Origin: UBA10133 sp964348455
Lineage (GTDB): Bacteria; Patescibacteriota; Microgenomatia; UBA1400; MFAQ01
Assembly (NCBI GenBank): GCA_964348455.1
Contig: CAYGCQ010000020.1
Location: 1 to 22,126, forward strand
Length of the DNA stretch: 22,126 nt
Direction of reading: 5' to 3'
Shown here: one piece after another, positions 8,065 to 13,781 of the stretch
How positions within the stretch are numbered: position 1 is the first letter of the stretch
How the letters are laid out: each line of letters begins with the position of its first letter
The notes under the pieces: model-generated
What the model was told of the DNA's origin: nothing
What the model saw: only the letters and a program-made list of their open reading frames with translations
Database searches by the model: none
Translations under genes and position numbers: made by a program

Positions 8065-8521
8065 GTGCCTGCGAAGCAGGCACTTAGGCCGGTAGGCCAA
8101 TGCTGTCTCAACGACTAAATGCCCACTGATAAAATGGTTTTCTAATCAGTGGGTATTTTATGGCGAAATTGAAATTTGAGCCATATGTTGAGATAGCTTC
8201 GCCACAATCACTGGATGTGAAGTTGTGGCGAACATAAAGAGGCGACAGCGATAGCTGGTGCTTGCTCGTAAGAGCAATCATCCCGACCGAATTGGAGTTA
8301 CGAAGTTTCGACTTTGAGGTCGGGATACTGATTATGTATTCCTCACCGACATCCGCAGTTGGAGGTGACCAGCCTGCCGGCAGGCAGGGGTGTCGCGCGA
8401 CTGGTATACCCCGACAGCAGGCGGGGTTGGCGAACCGCGAGGCAGATATGCCGAGCGGTGAGCCAATAACTAGAAGTTTTGTTGAAAATAGGTCCGAACT
8501 TCGTTATAACACCTCACCTCA
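8065..8521 (+). ncRNA. R1: long structured non-coding element, probable RNA of unknown family
   Basis: This starts at the base after the 1628-aa stop and contains no convincing gene. Visible helices in order: GTGCCTGC/GCAGGCAC (8065-8083); GGCC/GGCC (8087-8098); GCTGTCTCAA (8102-8111) with TTGAGATAGC (8188-8197), enclosing a perfect 14-bp hairpin (8117-8130/8145-8158); TTCGCCAC/GTGGCGAA (8198-8205/8225-8232) around TCAC/GTGA; TTGCTC-GTAA-GAGCAA (8262-8277); TCCCGACC/GGTCGGGA (8281-8288/8318-8325); ACCCCG/CGGGGT (8408-8427); and a hairpin with a tandem GA/GA internal loop (8429-8464). A long-range helix (8362-8368 plus 8389-8393 with 8509-8520) closes the 3' part. R2 has the same plan with compensatory changes. 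I could not match it to RNase P, tmRNA, 6S, SRP or group I/II introns. No terminator is seen, so it may be processed from the upstream mRNA. Confidence 0.75.
8372..8385. repeat. Palindromic insert inside R1
   Basis: GCCTGCCGGCAGGC is a perfect 14-bp palindrome within about 20 bp that R2 lacks. It falls in one strand of the long-range helix, where it would fold out as its own hairpin. Confidence 0.7.
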
Positions 8522-8540
8522 AAGAAGTTTTGTCCAGATT
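8514..8540 (+). repeat. 27-bp direct repeat, right copy
   Basis: It matches 2207-2233 at 25 of 27 positions. It begins within the 3' strand of the R1 long-range helix and extends past the region shared with R2, so it marks where R1 and R2 diverge. The following 90 bp to 8629 show no gene or clear signal. Confidence 0.8.
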
Positions 8541-8629
8541 TCTGGGATCTTAAAGGGGCAGAGGTTTGGCTTTCTTTTCTCCGAGAGGCACATCGAAAGA
8601 ACTAGTCATCTCTCATAGTCTTAATGTTT

Positions 8630-9001
8630 TTATTTTTTAGAGCTATTCAGCACCGTCTCAATCGAATTGAGTGAATTGCGGAAAGAATCTGCGTGTCCAG
8701 AATTAAGCTGTCTCTGATGAAGCTGATATTCTGCTTCATTAGCAGAATACATCGCCCAACCTATCTGAGTTTCTTTTTCTTCGTCATTTAGAGACGACCA
8801 CAATCTAAGCCCAATCTGAGCAAAATCATAAAGCGAGACCTCCATTTCGAAGAATGCTTGAGCTGCCTCAGCAAAAAGACTGCTTTTCTGGTCAAAGGAG
8901 AGAGATTCTTCATTCTCGACTTCATAATTTTTGAGATACCAATCTAAATTCTTTGAATACTTCTCAATAATTCTGATTGTATCTTTAGCTTTGTTTTCCA
9001 T
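8630..9001 (-). CDS. Unknown 123-aa helical protein
   Basis: No family recognised. The sequence is strongly alpha-helical and acidic (for example SLFAEAAQAFFEMEVSLYDFAQIGLRLW), with no signal peptide, membrane segment or cysteines, suggesting a small soluble helical bundle. The start at 9001 is favoured because TAAAAT lies exactly 6 bp upstream and no Shine-Dalgarno sequence is present, consistent with leaderless expression. It lies between elements R1 and R2, downstream of the 282-aa zinc-ribbon gene on the same strand. A terminator between the two argues that they are separate transcripts. The gene is likely real from its composition; the function is unknown. Confidence 0.75.
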   Translation of the reverse strand: MENKAKDTIRIIEKYSKNLDWYLKNYEVENEESLSFDQKSSLFAEAAQAFFEMEVSLYDFAQIGLRLWSSLNDEEKETQIGWAMYSANEAEYQLHQRQLNSGHADSFRNSLNSIETVLNSSKK

Positions 9002-9007
9002 GTGTTT

Positions 9008-9013
9008 ATTTTA
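9008..9013 (-). promoter_or_regulatory. -10 box of the 123-aa gene, leaderless arrangement
   Basis: TAAAAT on the minus strand ends 6 bp before the ATG at 9001, with no ribosome binding site. A weak -35 (TTTTCA, 9032-9037) sits 18 bp upstream and overlaps the terminator of the previous gene. Confidence 0.5.
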
Positions 9014-9033
9014 CCCCATACGAACCAGGCATG

Positions 9034-9058
9034 AAAAAGGCTAGGTATCCCTAGCCTT
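9034..9058 (-). terminator. Terminator of the 282-aa zinc-ribbon gene
   Basis: On the minus strand AAGGCTAGG pairs with CCTAGCCTT (nine pairs, four-base loop), and the 3' arm runs into a TTTTT tract. It begins 5 bp after the stop of the 282-aa gene. Confidence 0.85.
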
Positions 9059-9062
9059 AAAG

Positions 9063-9911
9063 TCAGTCATTTATAATGACGTCCTCACCCTTTATGTGCC
9101 TGCCATTCGTATCATATGAGTAGAGTGTTCCGTGAACTTCCCATGTATCGGTAGAAAACTTGTCGACGTTACCGGATACGTGCCCACCACCTTTTACGAA
9201 GGTTATACTTACATGCCAGTGATCTCCGTTGTCTTTAATAGCCATCTTTCCCGACATGGGCAACCACTGCTCCAACCTTGTTCCTTTTACTATGTCAGCA
9301 TCTCTTCGTCTGGACAATTGAAAACATTTGTCACAGTATGTTTTTGGTCTCGACCATTCAACATGATTATGTATTTCAGAGCCACATTTTGAGTTGGCGC
9401 ATCTGACTGTGTACCACCCCTTACAATCCTTACAATATTTTGGCTCGTCACTCCAAGAGCTGTGGACACTAAAAGTCCGCCTGCAGTGAGTGTTTTCGCA
9501 AATCTTAGTATTCCACCCCTTGCATGTGCAGTAATCAGGAATATTATCCCAATAAGCTTTGTATCTAACAGTTCCATGACATTGCCGATTTGCACAGGGT
9601 TTTTCTTGCCACTCGCGACAGTCCGGACAGTATTGCGGAGGATTGCTCCACTCACAATGGATGTTGAATCTTCCGAAACATTTCGGGTTCTCACATCTGA
9701 CCTCATACCAACCCTTGCAGTCTTGACAGTAATCAAAAACGTTTGTCCAATAAACCTTATATTTTACTTGTCCGGGACAATGTGGATTAAGGCAGTCCTT
9801 ATATTGAAATTCGTTACAATCCCTACAGTATTGCGGAATATTGGTCCATTCAGGCAAGTAATATATTGGTGCATAACAATTATCACAAGATCTTTCTTCC
9901 CAGCGACTCAT
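9063..9911 (-). CDS. 282-aa protein with six zinc-ribbon modules
   Basis: Residues 9-196 form six tandem modules. The first is C9-x2-C12...C29-x2-C32. The next five are C-x4-C-x16-C-x2-C starting at C40, C73, C106, C138 and C171, with a period of 33. Each has a conserved KGW-type linker and an aromatic Trp before the second cysteine pair (for example EWSNPPQYCPDC). Module four reads DYCTCKGW, so its second pair is C128-x-C130, one residue short, and the period there drops to 32. Residues 205-282 form a separate beta-rich, cysteine-free domain. There is no signal peptide, so it is probably cytoplasmic, and nucleic-acid or protein binding is a reasonable guess. GGAGG four bases before the ATG fixes the start. 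It lies between R1 and R2. The repeat architecture is certain, the function unknown. Confidence 0.9.
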   Translation of the reverse strand: MSRWEERSCDNCYAPIYYLPEWTNIPQYCRDCNEFQYKDCLNPHCPGQVKYKVYWTNVFDYCQDCKGWYEVRCENPKCFGRFNIHCEWSNPPQYCPDCREWQEKPCANRQCHGTVRYKAYWDNIPDYCTCKGWNTKICENTHCRRTFSVHSSWSDEPKYCKDCKGWYTVRCANSKCGSEIHNHVEWSRPKTYCDKCFQLSRRRDADIVKGTRLEQWLPMSGKMAIKDNGDHWHVSITFVKGGGHVSGNVDKFSTDTWEVHGTLYSYDTNGRHIKGEDVIIND

Positions 9912-9944
9912 ACAACCTCCAGAAAAAAGTTAATGTCCCCTTTA

Positions 9945-9985
9945 CCAGAAATAAAATATTTTTCTAGTATTTCTGGACTATTATA
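9945..9985 (-). promoter_or_regulatory. Promoter -10 box and leader inverted repeat of the zinc-ribbon gene
   Basis: On the minus strand TATAAT (9980-9985) is followed by an 8-bp inverted repeat CCAGAAAT/ATTTCTGG (9969-9976 and 9945-9952) that spans the expected transcription start. It could be an operator or a 5' leader hairpin. No good -35 box is visible. Confidence 0.5.
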
Positions 9986-10062
9986 TGCATAAATTGCCTA
10001 TAATCACTAATAATTCTGAAGTAGACTATTACAGAAAATTTAATGATTTAAAGTAAATAGTT

Positions 10063-10546
10063 GTGCCGGCGAAAGTCGGCACTTTGGTCGATAGGCCAAT
10101 GCTGTCTCAATCCTGAAATATCAGATAGTAAAATCTTCTCCTAACTATCTGATATTTTATGGCGAAATTGATAATTTGAGCCATAAATTGAGAACAGTTT
10201 CGCCACGATCACTGGATGTGAGGGTGTGGCGAATATATTTGTGGAGTGAGATTGCCACAGCTCGAGTACGAGATTCGCAATGACGAGAGGTGGCAATCAT
10301 CCCGACCGAATTGGAATGGAGGTTTGATCTGTATAGATTCCGGATCAAGTCCGGAATGACAAGGAAGGGCGGGATACTGAATTTGTATTCCTCACCGACA
10401 ACCGCAGTTGGAGGTGAGGTGTCGCGCGACTGGTATACCCCGCGGTAGGCGGGGTTGGCGAACCGCGAGGCAAGTTTTGCCGAGCGGTGAGCCATTAATT
10501 AATAGTGGTCCCGGAAATAAGTTCGAATTTCGTTATAACACCTCAC
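10063..10546 (+). ncRNA. R2: second copy of the long structured non-coding element
   Basis: It has the same plan as R1, with much of the helix sequence changed and pairing kept. GTGCCGGC-GAAA-GTCGGCAC (10063-10082); GGTC/GGCC (10086-10097); GCTGTCTCAA (10101-10110) with 10188-10198, carrying one bulged A; a perfect 14-bp hairpin (10116-10129/10144-10157); TTCGCCAC/GTGGCGAA (10199-10206/10226-10233); ATTGCCAC/GTGGCAAT (10251-10258/10290-10297); a TCCCGACC helix (10300-10307/10367-10374) with one mismatch; ACCCCGC/GCGGGGT (10437-10455); the GA/GA hairpin (10457-10493); and the long-range helix GTGAGGTGT/ACACCTCAC (10414-10422/10538-10546). An intrinsic terminator follows at once, so R2 looks like an independent transcript. 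Upstream is AT-rich, with TATAAT at 9999-10004 but no clear -35. Short frames across R1 and R2 have no protein character. Confidence 0.8.
10337..10357. repeat. REP-like palindrome inserted in R2
   Basis: ATTCCGG (10337-10343) and CCGGAAT (10351-10357) flank ATCAAGT and are followed by GAC. This is the well-known short palindrome found dispersed in many bacterial genomes. It sits at the tip of the TCCCGACC helix, where R1 has a different small hairpin, so it may be an insertion tolerated in a loop. Confidence 0.6.
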
Positions 10547-10550
10547 AAGC

Positions 10551-10580
10551 AAAAGTCTCTCCTTTATGGGGAGACTTTTT
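10551..10580 (+). terminator. Intrinsic terminator of R2
   Basis: AAAAGTCTCTCC (10551-10562) pairs with GGGGAGACTTTT (10568-10579), 12 pairs with one wobble and a five-base loop, running into T's. It lies five bases after the last helix of R2. Confidence 0.85.
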
Positions 10581-10610
10581 GTTTGTATTTAGGGCGGGAT
10601 CTCGAATGAC

Positions 10611-10694
10611 GGAGGCAAGCTCGTAACGATCTTGCTGAGTCCGGTCTCTAAAATTTTTCAGCAGAAAAATATTTAGAGGAGTCCCGCCGGGGTC
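10611..10694 (+). repeat. Mosaic hairpin repeat, copy B
   Basis: It contains the hairpin GCAAG / CTCGTAACGAT / CTTGC (10615-10635), then an AT-rich stem-loop (CTCTAAA...TTTAGAG, about 10645-10678), then the 16-nt tRNA-3'-like piece that also occurs at 40-55. The same 11-base loop recurs at 10770-10780 on a different stem. Confidence 0.65.
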
Positions 10695-10701
10695 ACAAAT
10701 G

Positions 10702-10730
10702 AAAAAGGACTGGTTTATCCAGTCTTTTTT
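10702..10730. terminator. Bidirectional terminator between the repeats and the helicase
   Basis: GACTGG (10708-10713) pairs with CCAGTC (10719-10724), with AAAAA before and TTTTTT after, so it can end transcription from either side. On the minus strand it lies 130 bp past the helicase stop and could be that gene's terminator. Confidence 0.65.
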
Positions 10731-10740
10731 ATTTGTCATC

Positions 10741-10836
10741 TTGCGGGAGGAGAACCTGGCGGAGCAGAGCTCGTAACGATCTCTGCGAGCCGCGCACTGA
10801 GGCGAGTCAGCAGACTTGACCGAAGACTTCGAGTCC
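10741..10836 (+). repeat. Mosaic hairpin repeat, copy C
   Basis: It contains GCAGAG / CTCGTAACGAT / CTCTGC (10764-10786), with the same loop as copy B on a changed stem, and then the 45-nt repeat (10792-10836) shared with bases 1-45. The minus-strand frame across copies B and C is a translation of repeats, not a gene. From 10837 to 10862 nothing else is seen. Confidence 0.65.
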
Positions 10837-10862
10837 TCTTTGAGGAGTCCCACCTCTATCTA

Positions 10863-12863
10863 TTACTTTCGCCACTTTTTACCGCGATGAAATTTGTTTG
10901 ATTTCTTCACCCGAGGAGACGCACCTCGGTACCAATCTTGATTTATTAACATACAGCTGGATGCGTATGTATTATCTTCGGCATTCATAAAGATGTCTGC
11001 CGAGACAATGCAGTCTCCGTTTTGGAATTTTGAATTACTAAGTACCGATGATGGGTGTATAAGTATGCGGCTTACGGAGTTGTCAGTTTTATTGAAACTT
11101 TTGTTTGAGTAGTAGAGAATGTTATCTACTAAACCTGAGCTGAGAGCTCTACCAATCGAGTCTTTATTCATGTTTAGTTCTGCTCTATCGTCCACATATA
11201 CTCCACGTGTGGACAATACATCTAACAGTTCCTCCCTTACCTTAGCTGCTTCTTCCAATACTCTTTCATTTAAGTAGTTTTCTGTCGCCCATTTTGAACT
11301 ACAACCACTTTTGACATAACACTCCCAAATATTTAGAGTTACTAAAAAATCTGACTCTTTGTTGTTTTTGAACTTGGAGTGATGGCTGTCTGCTTTTCTT
11401 GCCAATAAGGGGTCGCTGGGACGAACAAATACATTTTTACCATCCAGAAATGAGGCTAGTATACAAATTTCATTAAGGCAGTTGAAGTTTGGGTTTGTCG
11501 CCTCAATTATCATTCTTGCAAGTTTTGGATCGATGCTAAGGTCAACCATAAATTCTCCAATGTCAGTGATTTCACCATAGTTATTCAGAGCTCCAAGTTT
11601 GGTAAGCAAATCGAGAGCATGGTAAACAGACTCTAGATCCGGTTGATCTAAAAAATCAAAACTCTCAACATTTGAAATGCCGACTTTCTTCATGGCTAAA
11701 ATTACCTGAGACAGGTCAGATCTTTGAATTTCCGGAGTTTGAAATCTTTGCCTTCTCCCAAGGCTCTTTTCTGTAAACAAGCGATAGCAGAAACCTGGGG
11801 CAGTTCTACCTGCCCTTCCAAGTCTTTGATCTATCCCGCTTATAGCATGCTCAACGAGAACTAACTGCTCTATTCCTGTGCTGGGATCAAATTGATTTTG
11901 TTTGATTAGACCTGAATCTATGACATGTATGATTCCGTCAATGGTGACGGATGTCTCGGCAATGTTGGTGGAAACGATAATCTTTCTCGCTTTTGATGGA
12001 AGGAACACCTTGTTTTGCTCTTCGGGTGACTGCTGCGAGTGCAGCTCAAGTATTTCAATATCTGCGTGCCCTACCTCCTCTACAATGTGTTCAATTGTGT
12101 CACTGATTTCCCTTTTTCCAGGCATAAATATCAGAATGTCACCAGGGAGGTTCGAGTCGACTATTTGCTTTACTTTTTTGGCTGCCCCCAAAGTAAAGTT
12201 ATACCTTGGAGATTCATCTTTTTCGTAAAATACTTCTACCGGAAAAATCTTACCCTGAATTTCTACAGAATTGTCACAATCTCCATAACCGATATATTCT
12301 GCAAATCTATTTCTATCTATAGTGGCCGAAGAGATAACAATTCTTATTGGTTCAATATCTAGCTTGGCTCTCTCAATGTTCACTTCTTTTAGAAGTCCCA
12401 AGCAAAGATCGATATTTAAACTTCTTTCGTGAGCTTCGTCGATCATGATTATGGCAAACTCAAGTAAAAGCGGATCAAACTGTATCTTCTTAAGCAAAAT
12501 GCCATCTGTCATAAATGTAAGATCGGTCTGGTCGGAAGTATTGTCGTCAAAGCGAATATGGTATCCAATACGCTCCCCGACCTTACTATTCATCATGTCA
12601 GATACTCTGTCTGTGACTGAAGTGGTGGCAATTCTTCGTGGTTGAGTGATGCCAACGCGACCCTCGAGCCCCAGTTCGTCTCTTAGCTCTATAAGGAGTG
12701 GGCCCAAGCAGGTGGTTTTTCCAGAACCGGTTTCACCAACTAAAACAAAGTTAGGGTGTCGCCGTATCTGTTCCCGAATAACTTCTCTTTGCGCTGCCAC
12801 AGGAAGGTGTTCTACCAGCTGCAGAGTTCTCTCTGGGGTCAGATTTTTCGCATAGTGTTCCAT
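10863..12863 (-). CDS. DEAH-box RNA helicase, HrpA/HrpB type
   Basis: An ATP-dependent superfamily 2 helicase of the DEAH/RHA group, expected to remodel RNA or ribonucleoproteins in the cytoplasm. Counted from a possible upstream Met at 12887, the motifs are GETGSGKT (Walker A, 51-58), TQPRRIA (Ia), DEAH (150-153), SAT (187-189), STNIAETSVTIDG and QRLGRAGR (354-361). A helicase-associated winged-helix region and a degenerate beta-rich C-terminal domain follow. At about 670 aa it is about half the size of E. coli HrpA and nearer HrpB and eukaryotic DHX proteins, so I give no symbol. I favour the start at 12863 (MEHYAKN) because TATAAT lies 6 bp before it with TTCTCA 17 bp further up. The 12887 start would place the promoter inside the gene. 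Downstream are the hairpin repeats. Very confident in the family. Confidence 0.95.
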   Translation of the reverse strand: MEHYAKNLTPERTLQLVEHLPVAAQREVIREQIRRHPNFVLVGETGSGKTTCLGPLLIELRDELGLEGRVGITQPRRIATTSVTDRVSDMMNSKVGERIGYHIRFDDNTSDQTDLTFMTDGILLKKIQFDPLLLEFAIIMIDEAHERSLNIDLCLGLLKEVNIERAKLDIEPIRIVISSATIDRNRFAEYIGYGDCDNSVEIQGKIFPVEVFYEKDESPRYNFTLGAAKKVKQIVDSNLPGDILIFMPGKREISDTIEHIVEEVGHADIEILELHSQQSPEEQNKVFLPSKARKIIVSTNIAETSVTIDGIIHVIDSGLIKQNQFDPSTGIEQLVLVEHAISGIDQRLGRAGRTAPGFCYRLFTEKSLGRRQRFQTPEIQRSDLSQVILAMKKVGISNVESFDFLDQPDLESVYHALDLLTKLGALNNYGEITDIGEFMVDLSIDPKLARMIIEATNPNFNCLNEICILASFLDGKNVFVRPSDPLLARKADSHHSKFKNNKESDFLVTLNIWECYVKSGCSSKWATENYLNERVLEEAAKVREELLDVLSTRGVYVDDRAELNMNKDSIGRALSSGLVDNILYYSNKSFNKTDNSVSRILIHPSSVLSNSKFQNGDCIVSADIFMNAEDNTYASSCMLINQDWYRGASPRVKKSNKFHRGKKWRK

Positions 12864-12869
12864 CTGTGG

Positions 12870-12898
12870 ATTATAGTACAACTTCAATTACGTGAGAA
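12870..12898 (-). promoter_or_regulatory. Leaderless promoter of the DEAH helicase
   Basis: On the minus strand TTCTCA (12893-12898) and a perfect TATAAT (12870-12875) lie 17 bp apart, and the -10 box ends 6 bp before ATG 12863. It decides the start codon in favour of 12863 over 12887. Confidence 0.7.
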
Positions 12899-12955
12899 GG
12901 AATGTTGGAGAACTATAATCCTACACCTATTAACTGTGCCGTAAATTAGTTACAA

Positions 12956-13270
12956 CTAAACTATTTCTTGCATATCATCCACAGTTTCTTCTACTGTACC
13001 TCTCACCTTTTCTGCAGAGTTTTCTAAAATGTCTTTTCCCTTCATAATTTTTTTAGAAACATCTTTCTTGGCGTCTTCTGCTTTTTCCCTTGCTTCCTGC
13101 ATGTATCCAATTGCCTTTTCTTTGGCTTCAGAAATTGAATTCTTAATCTGCTCACGTTTTTTCTCATCTGATAGAGTCATGGCCCCGGCTGCTGCGATAC
13201 CTCCAACCACAGCTCCCGTTACTGCTGCAGCTACTGGATTAATACCGTCTTTTTTCTTTTTGTTCGTCAT
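12956..13270 (-). CDS. YtxH-like small membrane-associated protein, 104 aa
   Basis: A short basic N-terminus is followed by one Gly/Ala-rich hydrophobic segment (AAAVTGAVVGGIAAAGAMTL, about residues 14-33). A long charged amphipathic helix of the apolipoprotein or late-embryogenesis type then runs to the end (EKAIGYMQEAREKAEDAKKD). This layout is typical of YtxH-like proteins, loosely linked to envelope stress and membrane association, with no known enzymatic role. A paralogue lies just upstream at 13406-13672, sharing the order of N-terminal polar stretch, G-rich hydrophobic segment and SDE(E/K)KR motif, so the two look like a tandem duplication. No ribosome binding site is seen; an AT-rich region upstream (TAATAT, about 15-20 bp) could serve as promoter. 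Confident in the type, not in the function. Confidence 0.8.
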   Translation of the reverse strand: MTNKKKKDGINPVAAAVTGAVVGGIAAAGAMTLSDEKKREQIKNSISEAKEKAIGYMQEAREKAEDAKKDVSKKIMKGKDILENSAEKVRGTVEETVDDMQEIV

Positions 13271-13405
13271 GCGTCAATCTGTTATTAATATTACAAATTA
13301 ACTATAGCAGTATTATTTATATATCTCAAATTATTTTACTTTGTATCAGTCTATTCTCTCTAAAAGAGATATTTCGTGAATAACAATCTTTGTTTAGGCT
13401 CCAGT

Positions 13406-13672
13406 CTATTTTTTACTTGAACCCTTTACGACTCTTTTCTTCTTAAAAATATTCTTGTTTACCTTTTTACTTGAGTCGTCTCCACCTAGATCTTTTGCGG
13501 ACCTGACATACGCTACCACCTTCTCCCTTGCATCAGCAATTCTTTTTTTTACCTTGCCTCTTTTTTCCTCGTCTGAGAAGATAAAGAAACCTGCTACCGC
13601 AAGTCCACCAATTATCGCTCCGGAAACAGCTGCTATAGAGAGGTTTACAACGTTGTTTTTGTTTGATGACAT
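13406..13672 (-). CDS. YtxH-like small membrane-associated protein, 88 aa
   Basis: This is a paralogue of the downstream 104-aa protein. A polar N-terminus is followed by a Gly/Ala/Ile hydrophobic segment (IAAVSGAIIGGLAVAGFFIF, about residues 13-32), then FSDEEKRGKVKKRI and a basic helix. The C-terminus is very rich in lysine and serine (KKVNKNIFKKKRVVKGSSKK), which could bind nucleic acid or acidic polymers; that last point is inference. One membrane-spanning or re-entrant segment is likely. TATAAG ends 7 bp before the ATG with no Shine-Dalgarno, again suggesting a leaderless transcript. The 135-bp gap to the next gene has no obvious terminator, so both YtxH genes may share a transcript. Confidence 0.75.
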   Translation of the reverse strand: MSSNKNNVVNLSIAAVSGAIIGGLAVAGFFIFSDEEKRGKVKKRIADAREKVVAYVRSAKDLGGDDSSKKVNKNIFKKKRVVKGSSKK

Positions 13673-13781
13673 ATTTATTCTTATAGTATTGATAATCTTA
13701 CTTATATAAGTGTATCAAAATAGCATATATAAGTCAAAAAAATATACACAACGGGAGATTACAGATGAGTAGCAATGGTAA

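Noticed and set aside
8262..8618. Plus-strand 118-aa frame across R1 as a protein gene
   Set aside because: It is made of R1 hairpins (Arg/Gly/Pro-rich, no ribosome binding site) and the equivalent frame in R2 differs. The base changes follow RNA pairing, not codons.
9462..9992. 176-aa plus-strand frame opposite the zinc-ribbon gene
   Set aside because: It is the antisense shadow of a gene whose six-module repeat pattern and Shine-Dalgarno start are clear on the minus strand.
8065..10546. R1 and R2 as integron attC sites or CRISPR repeats
   Set aside because: They are several times longer than attC, lack matching GTTRRRY/RYYYAAC boxes in the right places and have many helices. There are only two copies and no spacer array.
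8065..10546. R1 and R2 as group I or group II introns, RNase P RNA or tmRNA
   Set aside because: I saw no group II domain V, no group I P7 core, none of the RNase P conserved boxes and no tmRNA tag peptide or tRNA-like end. Two adjacent copies also argue against housekeeping RNAs.
10157..10853. Frames of 112, 72 and 106 aa across R2 and the following repeats
   Set aside because: They translate repeats and hairpins on either strand, with phrases typical of REP and tRNA antisense sequence. No start signals or domain character.
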